In this document: positions 13,361 to 24,506 of the stretch, in pieces
Layout of the letters: every line of letters starts with the position of its first letter
Position numbering within the stretch: the stretch's first letter is position 1
From: Celoporthe dispersa
Lineage: Eukaryota > Ascomycota > Sordariomycetes > Diaporthales > Cryphonectriaceae
Assembly: GCA_016584495.1 (NCBI GenBank)
Contig: WAID01000005.1
Location: forward strand, 682,501-746,500
Direction of reading: 5' to 3'
Length of the DNA stretch: 64,000 nt
Program-made: the position numbers and the translations under genes
The notes under the pieces: generated by a model
What the model saw: the letters and a program-made list of their open reading frames with translations, nothing else
The model's database searches: none
What the model was told of the DNA's origin: nothing

Positions 13361-14278
13361 ACTGACGGCTCGCGCGGGTGTTTGGTGCTGGGCGCACCGG
13401 GTATCGATGGAAGACTGGGGAGACGTGCGGTCGAGGGTATTCTCGGGGGGTCCGAGGAAGCTTGTGGAACTCGTCGAGGGCTCGCTGGTGAAATTCTGGG
13501 TGGGAGTGGGCGTCGTTGTCGTCTTCGCGCGCAAACCGACCTTCAATGATCAAACAGAGAGCTCACAGACAAAGAAGCACCGTGGCCTGCATCATGAGAG
13601 AGAGAGCTGATAAATTCACTTTGAATAAAAATAACAATAACAAGGTGGCCGTTTGATGAAGCAGTGCAAGTCAGGGCCCAAACAAGTACCTGGTTCCGCT
13701 CTGTCTCGTCAATGTTGAGGGGGGGGGGGGCTTGGTGTTGAAGATGTGGTTTAGCTGGCCTCAACTGTGTCTAAGTAATTACCCAGGTAGAGAGCTTCGA
13801 TCAGATGCGACCACTGCGACCACTTGCACCTGCAGTAATAAGTTGGAGTCTCCAAATAAAAAAAGGTGCAGGGGTTAAGGTGCCCCTCCAAAGCCAATCT
13901 TAGCCTCTACAGGGCAAGGGGTAGTGGGTGGTCAGTGGTGGTCTGCATCCCTGCTGCAGCATTCACTTGGGGGAGGACCCCTGCAGCCTAGTGCCTGCCT
14001 GGGGTCAGTGATCAGCACCCAGCTTCTTCGCAAAACACCCACACAGTCGACATCTTTTGCAACCTCAGCCCCGGAACCATCTACACACCCTTTTGAATCT
14101 GTCCAGGCCCTCTGACTTGCTCTCGAGGCTGTTCATCAATCATATAACATCACCCTCTAGCCTTTGTTTCCTTCGCTGCACCTATATCTCTACTGGCCCA
14201 TGCATACAACAAAACCTCATGCTTGTAGCCTCCGGATGAATATGTGGATATAGGCACCACACCTATACAAGGGCGACA
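13361..14278. other. Shared promoter region of SEC24 and CFT2
   Basis: About 0.9 kb separates the two divergent start codons. It includes a G10 run near 13721-13730 and the open leader upstream of the SEC24 start. I see no other gene. Confidence 0.6.
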
Positions 14279-17200
14279 ATGTTCACCTTCTGCCCTCTGC
14301 AGGGGGCCCTCTCTGAGTCTACTGCCTCCCAGTCTTTGCTGGAGCTTGATGGAGGCGTCAAGGTCCTCATCGATGTCGGGTGGGATGAGTCCTTTGATGC
14401 TGACAAACTCAAGGAGCTCGAGAAGTATGTCTGTTCTTGACGCGGGCGAAACGGCTGATGGCGATGCTTGAGCGGTCTGCCGATTGTGTATGCCGATGAA
14501 GAGGGATCTGACCAAACCTTCGCAGGCAAGTTCCGACGCTGTCGTTGATTCTCCTCACCCATGCGACCGTTTCCCACCTCGCCGCCTATGCACACTGCTG
14601 CAAGAACTTCCCATTGTTCACCCGAATCCCTGTGTATGCGACGCGACCAGTCATCGACCTCGGCCGGACCCTCCTGCAAGACCTGTACGCCTCTAGTCCT
14701 GCTGCTGCGACAACGATCAAGCACGGCTCCCTTGCCGAAGCATCATATGCGTATACCCAGTCGGCGTCTCCCGATGACAACTTCTTGCGCCAGGCGCCGA
14801 CTTCCGAGGAGATCGCAAAGTATTTCTCCCTCATACAACCACTCAAATACTCGCAGCCACACCAACCTCTGCCCTCGCCCTTCTCTCCTCCTTTGAACGG
14901 CCTCACAATCACCGCCTACAATTCGGGACACACCCTTGGTGGTACGATATGGCATATTCAACATGGCCTCGAGTCGATTGTCTACGCTGTCGACTGGAGC
15001 CAGGCTCGCGAGAACGTGTTCGCAGGCGCGGCATGGCTAGGGGGGGGGCACGGCGGAGCTGAGGTCATCGAGCAGCTGCGCAAGCCCACCGCGCTCGTCT
15101 GCAGCAGTCGGACGCCAGCCCCCTAGCTCGCGCCAAGAGAGATGAGCAGCTTCTCGACAACATACGAGCATGCGTGGCTAAAGGTGGCACTGTCCTGGTG
15201 CCGGTGGACTCGAGCGCCCGCGTCCTCGAGTTATCGTATCTGATGGAGCATGCCTGGAGGGAGGAGGCCGTCAAGAACGAGACGAAGACTCTGAACGAGG
15301 CGCATCTCTATCTGGCGGCCAAGAACATCAGCAGCACCCTGCGACATGCAAGGAGCATGTTTGAGTGGATGGACGAAAATATTGTGCGGGAATTCGAAGC
15401 AGTGGCCGACAACTCCAAAAATAACAATGCCGACAGCAGGAAGAGTAAGGCGGCCGGGCCCTTTGACTTCAAGCATCTCAAGCTGCTGGAAAGAAAGTCG
15501 CAGGTCGACCGCCTCCTGCGCAGGTCCACAGAGGAGAACTGGACGAAGGGATTGGTTATTCTCGCGAGCGACCGCAGTCTGCAGTGGGGATTCTCGAAGG
15601 AAGTGCTCAGGTCGATTGCACAGGACCCGAAGAACCTGGTGATCCTGACCGAGAAGCCGAATCTGAGCTCACAGGACACCCCATCCATCTCAAGAGCATT
15701 ATGGGACTTGTGGAATGAGCGACAGGATGGTGTTGCAGTAGAGGAGTCGAGCAGCGGGGATCCGCTAGAACAGGTCTACGGCGGGGGGCGCGAGCTGGAG
15801 ATTGTAGAGGCAACTAAAGAACCTCTTGCGGGGGATGACCTGACGGTTTACCAGCAGTGGCTCGCCACACAGCGACAACTTCAGGCGACACTGCAGACGG
15901 GAGGTGCGACGGCCCTTGAAGGTGTGGTTGATGGTGTGGACGACGCCTCATCTGAGTCCTCCACGGAGTCTGATGCGTCGGACAACGAACAGCAAGGCAG
16001 AGCCTTGAACATATCGACAACAATGGGCCAGGCAAGCCGGAAGAAGATCGTCCTCAAGGACGAGGATCTGGGTATCAACGTGCTGGTCAAGAAGAAAGGC
16101 GTGCACGACTTTGATGTGCGCGACAAGAAGGGCAGGGAACGCATCTTCCCAGTCCCGATACGCAAGAAGAGAAACGACGAGTTTGGTGACATCATCCGCC
16201 CAGAAGATTTCCTCAAGGCCGAAGAACGCGAGGACGAAGGCCAGGACCAGGGCGCGGTCAAAAAAGAGGACGAGGAGTTACTTGGGAAGAAGCGCAAGTG
16301 GGACGACGTCGGCAAGAAGGGCAACGCCAGCAACAAGCGACCTCAACTGAACAGGGCTGTCTCCGACGACGTGGCCTTGTCACTACCATCAGAAGGCTCG
16401 CAAGCGGACGGGGAGGAAGACGACATGGCAGAAGAGGAGGAGGAGGAGCCCAGCCTGGGTCCCTCGAAACTCGTCACCACGAAGGAGCAACTATCTATCA
16501 GCCTCCGCATCGCGTTCGTGGATTTCAGCGGCCTACACGACAAGCGCTCGCTGAACATGCTCATCCCGCTGATCGCCCCGCGCAAGCTCATCCTTGTGTC
16601 CGGCAACGAGGAAGAGACGATGGCCCTCGCGGCCGACTGCAAGAAAACTCCTCGGTGCATCAGCAGTGGAGGAGGGTAGCAGCACCAAGACCGACGTATA
16701 CACACCCGCGGTTGGCGTCTCGGTCGATGCCAGCGTAGACACCAATGCCTGGGTCGTGAAACTCGCCGACCCGCTCATGCGCCGGCTGAAGTGGCAGAAC
16801 GTGCGCGGGCTAGGCATTGTGACCGTTACGGCGAGGCTACTGGGCTCGGAGGGCAACGCCGATACGCACCCACACCTGCCCGGGGCCGCCGCGGAAGATC
16901 AGGCCCCCAACAAGCGCCTCAAGACAGAGACAGGCGGGTCTAAAGAGCACGCGGACGAGGAAGAAGGCGCCGCCAGTAGTAGCATCTCGGTGGTGCCGAC
17001 ACTCGACGTCCTCCCGACCACCATGGCCTCGGCCTCGCGATCCGTAGCCCAGCCCCTCCACGTGGGCGACCTGCGCCTGGCGGACCTGCGGAGGGCAATG
17101 CAGACATCAGGGCATACGGCCGAGTTCCGGGGCGAGGGCACGCTACTGATCGATGGTTCCGTCGCCGTGCGGAAAAGTGCGACGGGTAGGATCGAGGTGG

Positions 17201-17316
17201 AGAGCATCGGGCTGCCGAGCGCAGCTGGCGCGATGGCTGGTACGCAAGGCGCCACGACATTCTGGGCAGTCAAGAGAATGATCTACGATGGGCTGGCCGT
17301 CGTGGCTGGGGCGTGA
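14279..17316 (+). CDS. CFT2: CFT2/CPSF100, cleavage and polyadenylation factor subunit (two apparent frameshifts)
   Basis: Non-catalytic metallo-beta-lactamase/beta-CASP subunit of the pre-mRNA 3'-end cleavage complex, working beside CPSF73/YSH1. Exon 1 is 14279-14424 and exon 2 starts at 14526. The N-terminus (MFTFCPLQGALSES, DVGWDESF) is typical. The motif that binds metal in CPSF73 is degenerate here (LTHATVSHL), as expected for CPSF100. The reading frame breaks twice. One C appears to be missing from the C5 run at 15119-15123, before the KRDEQLLDNIRACVAKGGT segment. One extra A sits in the A4 run at 16644-16647, before KLLGASAVEEGSS. Correcting both gives about 978 residues, normal for the family. 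Conserved sequence on both sides of each break argues for sequence error rather than a pseudogene. Confidence 0.92.
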
Positions 17317-17525
17317 TCGTATCGTGCCATTGATGAGGAGGGTTTAGAGGTCGGAGGATAGACATTTCACTATGAATGAAGATCTGAGTGTCCAGGACAG
17401 GCACATGTTGTTTGCCACACTTTGCTCCATACCTATACCCAAAAGGGTCTCACGGGGAATCAAGCGCAGACCAGAAACGCGCTGGCAGGCCTGCTCGCCA
17501 TATCCAGGACACACTATCTGCTATC

Positions 17526-18170
17526 TTACAAATAAGATCCATAAGTGAGGTAAACGTAAGCTGTATTTATCACTATTACCAGCAGACCGTACATGGCCAT
17601 GGCGACGAGCTGAAAATAATGACCGCCGAGGACAACAGTGTCGCCGATGTGCATGATTCTGACATTTCCGTGACTTGCACGAGACCCCCGCCAATTTGGG
17701 TACAGAACGCGATGATGTCGGCAAGGGCGAAGATGGATGTCGGGCTGGACCGGCTTTCCTCCTGCCCGAGGATCGCCGGTGGGAGTCTTCCTAGAGTGAC
17801 ATGGACGGCGGCGGCGGGTGAGACGAGAACCAGCATCAGCTGCAGCATGAGGAGGCCCCCGGTGAATCTGGCCATTCACAGCCCCAAGCGCGGCCGTAAT
17901 CACCGAACAGTTCACCTGGGCTATGATCAGCCACTTGATCATTCTATTGTGCTCTTTCTCTCTCTCTCGCCTATAATCTAAGGAGACTTCCAAATCCCAC
18001 CCAGTGTCACTGGTAAGGAAGATCGAGTCCGGAAGTAGAACATGCAGCCAATGTGCGCAACCGTCATAGTGGCAAAAAGCATCGTATAAGCGAAGCCCGC
18101 GGCGGTGGAAGAGGTGTAGGGATAGTAGAGGACTTTGCCGTCCTCGAACTCAACCAATCCTATGCGTATT
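17526..18170 (-). pseudogene. RTA1-like membrane protein remnant
   Basis: Reading leftward there are pieces of the seven-helix RTA1 family (lipid-translocating exporter-like proteins): KVLYYPYTSSTAAGF with LFATMTVAHIG; then LMLVLVSPAAAVHVTLGR; then IFALADIIAFCTQIGGGL; then GDTVVLGGHYFQLVAM. They lie in at least three frames. A stop follows the first piece, the usual E-IGY segment is absent, and no C-terminal helices follow 17526. No ATG opens the first piece, and a stop lies just upstream of it. Two single-base indels alone would not rebuild it, so I call it a degraded copy. The order and spacing of the blocks match the family. A gene with severe sequence error is possible but less likely. 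Confidence 0.55.
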
Positions 18171-19306
18171 CAACACTTGTGTGAGCCTGACAATTGGCGC
18201 ATTCGGAAACAGTGTCTCTTTCCTGGCGCTTGGACGCTGTCGTCCGTCGGGACTCGAGGCAGACTAGAGACTTTTTCGTTTAGCTATACAGATAAGATAT
18301 TTGACCATTTGGAATCAAACCTCGCATTGCTGTTGCTGCAGTGACTCCTGGCGCCAATCCTGAATGATGCTTTGCCAAAGCTCGATGTGAGAGACCGGGG
18401 GAGGGGGGTGCTTTAGAGAAGCCTCTACTGTAGAAACGCACTCAGAGTTATTCGTTTAGCCATATGAAAAACTGACCACTCAAGATAGTTCTCGAGTTGT
18501 TGTCATTATAGCAGAGACACCTACTAAGCAAGTACCTTGGGCTAATCCCAAATAACTTGTGGCTAGGCAGCGGGAAGGATGCTTGGGTATATATGTGGGC
18601 TCACAGTCCAGAACGTCTTGGCTGTCTGCCCACTCCATACGCAAAGGAGAAGGATACGATGTAAGTGCTGTGGATGACAGGCTCAAACGGGCTGTTTCCA
18701 ATGCCCGACAAGTACAAGCCTACTTCTTTCTTCTCTGTATCTGGTCATAATGGTATTACCACCTCATGAATGAGGGCCAACCATCAGATAGGCTTATATA
18801 TGTGTACTTCTGGGGAAACGGATCCTTCATGGCGCTAACCCTTCACATTTGGCTGCCCTATAAACTATATGCGAGCATAAATTAGCCATATGGAGGATCT
18901 TCCTTTTTGTGTGTAAAAATTCCGTCAATTCACTGCTTATGCCACGTTCACGCTCAGGAGCCCTCTGTCTCATTCGTCTTGACCACATACTTTAAGTACA
19001 CAGTGGTATGTAGCTAAGCGCCTGCTAGCACCTGGCAATATCGTATGCAATTATGCATGACTTTGGGGCTTGTCAGCGGGGGGTTGCGCCTGTAGGGGGT
19101 CGGAAGGTGCTAATCCGGGCTTGCTGCCCAGCCCAGCCCAGCCATCGATCTTGGGCTCTTCGACCAAGCATCAAACAGCAGTCCATAGCGGACCTGTCCA
19201 TCCACGCCATCAGCAGCTTCATCCCTGCTCTGTTCTGCTCCTCAGCCTTGATATGCTGCACCGTAGCTAGACATCTCAGGCGGCAACCTGCTCTGATCAT
19301 CGTATC
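18171..19306. other. Intergenic spacer, no gene seen
   Basis: This is more AT-rich than its surroundings and has only short open frames. It is the upstream region of the Zn2Cys6 regulator. A 24-codon ATG frame begins at its right edge (19307) and ends at a good GTAAGT donor. Confidence 0.5.
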
Positions 19307-19440
19307 ATGGATTCGCGGCCCGACCAGTCTCCGCCTGCCTCAAGCTCTCCGTCGGCGCCCAAGGCCTCTCGCTTCTCGTAAGTCTGGGCAACACTTTTCG
19401 GACCGTGGCCCTTTGAGGTCGATACCAGCTGACTGAGCAG

Positions 19441-20992
19441 ATGCGTAAGAGCAGGCCAGGTGGCGAGGTGGCTAGGCCGCTGCCAGCATTAGCACCCGCC
19501 GCGGCTCCGGCCGCATCACCGTCCGCCAGCAACTACACGACGCCTGCTTCAGTTCTTGCAGGCCTGACGAGAGAAAGAAGGCGCCGGACGACCCATCGTA
19601 AATCAAAACTGGGTTGTTTTAGCTGTAAGAGGCGCAGAGTCAAGGTACGTGGAGGTACGCCCTGGTGCCGCGGGCGAAGGGAGGCCTCATACTGAGTGGT
19701 CTTTACAGTGCGACGAGGCAACCCCGCGATGTGCCAGCTGCATCCACTTCTGTCTGTCCTGCACATACCCAAATGTCTCCCCCCAAGAGCCACTGGCCGT
19801 CGCAACCACACAGGCTCAAGATGCTGAGCCCCCCTCGGAGCGCAAGCCACGACGAAGCAGGGGCCGACCACGCAAAGACTGGGCCAGACTCGATCCCGAC
19901 GCGTCGACCGGGCAAGATGAAGAACAGAGCCTGGCAGTGGCGGCGACTACTCCTCCTCCTCCTGCGTTCCCGCAACAGCGAGCGCGGTCCGACGAACAGG
20001 AGGCACCCCACATAGACCTGTTGGGCGTCGAGCTGATGCACCATTACTGTCTGAGGACAGCGTCCACTCTGCCTGATCCGGAGAGGACCAGCAGGGAAGG
20101 ATCAGCAGCCTTCTGGAGTGACAATGTGCCCAAGATGGGCATGGCGAATCCGTTTATTTTGCATCTGGTCTTCGCCCTGACGGGGTTCCACCTGGAATCG
20201 TTGACTCGCGAGGCGCAGTCCCGCCAAGAATATCGCCAGCTCGCGCAGCGACATCTAGATAGTGGCCTGCAGGGCCTCAACCAACACTTCGAGAACCTCG
20301 ACGGCAGCAACTGCAACATCGCTTACCTGGGCATGGTGCTCTTGTGCTATTGCACATTCGCTGCTGGTCCTGTCAGCGCGGGGGATCTGCTCGTCGTCGA
20401 TAACGGCCTAGACTCGACCCGATGGGTACCTTTGATCTCTGGGGTGCGGCTGTTGCATAGTACCTTTGATCAGGATGCTCTTTTGCCGGCTTGATGGAGC
20501 CGATGGGGTTGTCCTGCAGAAGACCACCCCTACCACCCGATGCGCAACTAGAACCATCCATGATCTTGGAGCGGTTCAAGGCTATCGAGTGGGAAGAGCC
20601 GATACACAGCCTCTGGTGCCTGGTAGAGTCGCACGGGGGCCAGGGTCTCCAGGCCTGCTCTATAGCGCTGGCCGACCTTGGGGACATATTCCAGGCGGTT
20701 TTCGGAAGCACTCGGTGTCGTTCGCACTCAGATGGGTCAAAAGAAAGGATCTTTGGGTGGCTATATCGAATAAGAGAAGATTACTTGGCTTGTCTGCGCC
20801 AGGGAGAGCCCGTGGCATTGATCATCCTAGCACATTACGCAGTACTTCTCCGGCTGATGGAAAAGCACTGGTTCGTCGTGGGATGGGCTGACCACATCAC
20901 AAAAAAAAGTGAACAGGCTGGTGAGCAACGAGTTTGCGAAGTGGCTACGATGGCCCCTGATGCATCTCCACGCAAGCATCACGGGCACTTGA
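19441..20992 (+). CDS. Zn(II)2Cys6 fungal transcription factor (two apparent frameshifts)
   Basis: Nuclear DNA-binding regulator; target genes unknown. The coding exons are 19441-19644 and 19709-20992, about 495 residues after correction. The binuclear cluster spans the intron: HRKSKLGCFSCKRRRVK, then CDEATPRCASC and a further Cys. A GRPRK basic patch follows. The rest resembles the fungal-specific regulator domain (PFILHLVFALTGFHLESLTR) and ends with the common NEFAKWLRWP motif. One T seems missing from the T4 run at 20481-20484, and one extra A sits in the A8 run at 20901-20908. Without these the frame would end early and lose the WLRWP terminus. A 24-codon upstream exon (ATG 19307, donor at 19378) would be a typical N-terminus, but its phase does not join the second exon. 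The start is therefore uncertain. Confidence 0.82.
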
Positions 20993-23797
20993 GTTGACCA
21001 CAGCATGTAAATAAATGACATCGTTTTCAGCGCGTTGATCCCGGAGAGCAAGGTGTGATGGCCACACAGCTTACCGTCCGATAGCACAGATAACTATTTC
21101 CCTGCGAAACTTCGGCTGAGAAGTGCAGAGTCCCTTCTTGAACCTTTTGCAACCACGAGAGGACCAACACCACTGGGCAAGGATCCTGTCGCCCGAAGCG
21201 TGCCTGTGCAAAGATGATCACGGAAATAGAAGGTCAACAAGACACAAGAACAGGTGAAAGACATGTCTTGGACCTGTCAAGAGGGCTCCGAATCGAAAGA
21301 AAGTGAACAGTTGTGTCTTGTTGTCTGTTGGAGAAATTTAAGAAGGCGGTGGTCCCCTTATAACTGTATGTCAACCCGGGGCCCACTTGCGTTCCTTGTC
21401 CCGAAGTCTACCACCACTGGCAACTATAAGCTTTAATCCCACTCTCTTTATTCCTGCTGCCTTTTTTTTAATATTTTTTTAAAGTGAGTTTTTCCCGCGT
21501 TCTTGATCTGTTTGGAAAGAAAAGGGGAAAAAAAAAAAGGATTATTGCAATGATGTTGGTCCATCCACCTATGTCTCGTGTCCCCAAAAAAAAGAAAGAA
21601 AAAGTTCCGAATCCTTCCTGCACTCGACAGGAGGAAACTCTCCATGATATGACCGATGACAAAAAGAAAATCTCGTTGAAGGCCTTGGCAGCGGAGAGGA
21701 TTTTACCCATCCCTTGCTTTCTGTTTTTATGAGAAGTGGATCTCTCCCTCTGACAAGATCCCCCGGGGAAGCGGGTGTGGGTGAGGCTGTGCAAAGGCTT
21801 GGATCCAGCGTTCATCTCAATTCTTTTCCTTCTCTTGCTCTCTGGCAACCCTGTCCAGCTGAGTTCTGCCACCCCTCCCTTCCTCTTGCTGCACGGTACT
21901 GTTATGGATGTCCGGATGAGATACCGGGCCAAACCGCATCCTCTCTTCGTCTGTCTCTGTCTCTCTCTCTTTCTGTGGCCTCATACTGTACTAGATAAGT
22001 CGATGGTATTGCTCTGTCCGCTGGGTTATGAGTCATGTCTCTCTCTCTCTCTCCCCCCCTACCAGCGAGCGAGAGCGAGGGCGAAGGGGCGAGGCCAGGG
22101 GTGGGCAGAAGGCGAAGACTGGATAATGCGCATCTTTCTTTATCTCGCGTGGTTGACAACAGTCCATTCCCTGTTTCAGCGTCGATCTCGACGTGTGGGT
22201 GTTGCAGCCCGACGAACTTGTTTCGGTAGTGACCTCATACAGGACCCTGCAGCAGGGAGGACGGACCTTCAGGGGCTGTTGACCATCACTGTCTTCTTTG
22301 TTCTAGTGCGTGGCAGAGTCGACATCGGAATACGTTGCTGTCTGTTTAGTCCACTTAGGTCTGAATTAGGAGGTAGAACAGGATGGATCTATGAATGATT
22401 GGCATTCCAGTGGTTGTATGAACTGAGCAGCTTTGTTCTCATATTCTTGCTCCTTTCTTCTCTCTTCTCCATTTCCTTGCTTTATTTTTTTATTTTATTT
22501 TTTGATGCGTTCATTGTGTCATGCCCCGCCTCTCTCTCTTCTTTCTTTCTTTCTTCTCCCTCTCGACATGCTCTGTAGCAAGCATGTAACAGAACTACGT
22601 AGTACTCTGGTAACAGCAGTGTTTATTCTTGGAGATTGTGTGGGTCTTCTCGGGATTAGGAGTTGTTATTGAGATCCATGGCGGACGGGCAGGATCCATC
22701 GTCAGATCGGATAACGGTCGGCCATTGGAGTCCGGGCCAGCAACAGTCTTTTCTTCTTTTCTTCTCCAGCAGGTAAGCTAAGGTAGTGGAGTTATGTCCT
22801 ACGAGACGGGTAGAGCGGCAGTTACTGCTGACATTATGCTTTACTACCGACAGGAGGATTGCACTTCGTAAGTATAGAGTCGCATTGACGGGGCTGGTGG
22901 TGGTCGCTGAGATGGTCGTCTGTGTGTCTCTCACCTGGACCAGGGCCTGCGGTGTGGAGGGAGAATACCTTTTCGAGAAGACATTACTTGAAACGACGTC
23001 ACAGAGAGATATACCACCAAGTCCTACCATGTAAAAGGACCGCGTCTGGTTATGATTGTGGATGTTCTGCATGCCCTGGAGGAGAGAGCATTGACATTTG
23101 GGGAAGGGCTGTGTCTTCTTTCATACATGCTTATGGGTATAGGAATTACATACTATGGGTATAGTATTATCAGGGACCCCGGAATCAGAGCATCAGTCCA
23201 GCCACCACCCAAAACAAAAAACAAAAGAAGAAGGAAAAAAAAACGTCGGATTGCACAGCTAATGCAGAGCCAGAGATCGCTCGTATCCGCTCAGGCGGGA
23301 GTGGGGCTGGAGTCTTCCAATCCCGTTCATCTCCGCGGCGTCAGCACTGACTGGCCCTGGGCCTCAGGCCCTCTGCCTCGGGGCCGCCCTACAGTGTGCT
23401 GTCACCCCAGCGGTGCCCCAGCAGCACCCACTTGCTCACTGTGTGGCGTGTGCTGTGGGCTGCCCAGGTGGGACGGGCGGTGGACTGCCCAGGCATAACA
23501 CTAAACCCCATAGACATCCCCTAAACCAAGATGGACACCCTGGACCCGACCTCCTTTCCCCAATTCCAATTCCAATTCCACCACGCTCGCTGGCCTAGGT
23601 GCCCTGCCCTGCACTCACTTCAATTCCCGCTCAGCCCGTCCAGTCCCAGCCCCAAAGTTCTTCACTTCCAAGGCGGACTAGTACCGTTGGCTGACTGACG
23701 ACGACCTCCCCCAATCTTTCGGTCCACGCGCTTTACCCTCCACCACCACCTCGTCCTCCTACTCGGTACTGTGTTGTCAGCTCAACGATCACGACTC

Positions 23798-23828
<31 letters not shown>

Positions 23829-24506
23829 CTCTCCTCCGGTAACAGTTTTTGTTTATTGTTCACGATCCTCGACCCGAAACGACGACCACGACCCGGCCCC
23901 CAACGTAAGACACACACACTCCCTCCCAGCATCAGCAAAGCACATCAGCATCAGCATCAGCACGCACCCGTCTGCGCCAGACGCGACAGCTCACGACCTG
24001 ATTCACCTCCTCTGGCGGCCCGCTCCCAAGTTTCAAGGCTCTTCGTCATCACCGCACCACGCTCTGGCCTGGCCTCTGCTCGATCCTCCCCGTCGTCGAT
24101 TGACTTGACTTTCTGTCTGGTCCATTGTGCCGCAAAATCTCGAGCGATGCCGACGCGGTTGTCCAGTCTCGCCGTCTCCTAAATCCTCTCTTCGACCTCG
24201 ACCTGCACCACCACCAACGCATACGAACATACACCGAGCCGTCGCCGCTCCTCCTTGCCTGAGTCACGACACCAATCTCCCCCGCCCAGGTGACTCCTCT
24301 CTCTCCTTGACCACCTGTGGTCCCGGCCAGCTGCCTCCTGGGGCAGTCGTGCTGTCATCCTGCGTCTGGGCGACACTCCACCCTCTGTCATCTCCCCCGG
24401 CCCCCTTCATCACGACAGCAGCACCAGGGCAGACCAGGCGCTGCCGCCCTTCTAGTATAATCACCCGGCAGCCATCCGCCCCGACGACGCAGCCGCCTAA
24501 TCAGCA
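20993..24506. other. Intergenic spacer and long 5' leader of the PI4P 5-kinase gene
   Basis: This 3.5 kb region has many CT-rich and T-rich tracts. The strongest is the CT run near 23798-23824, a common feature of fungal promoters. It also has short tandem pieces such as AATTCC repeats near 23565. Open frames up to 208 codons occur but are low-complexity. The last 700 bases probably include the transcription start and leader of MSS4. Confidence 0.5.
23798..23824. repeat. (CT)n pyrimidine tract upstream of MSS4
   Basis: A nearly pure CT run about 680 bases before the MSS4 start codon, continuing into CT-rich sequence to 23836. Such tracts are common near fungal transcription starts. Confidence 0.85.

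Noticed and set aside
21775..22398. 208-codon frame with a leader-like hydrophobic start
   Set aside because: Built largely from CT-rich low-complexity DNA (Leu/Ser runs); no conserved features.
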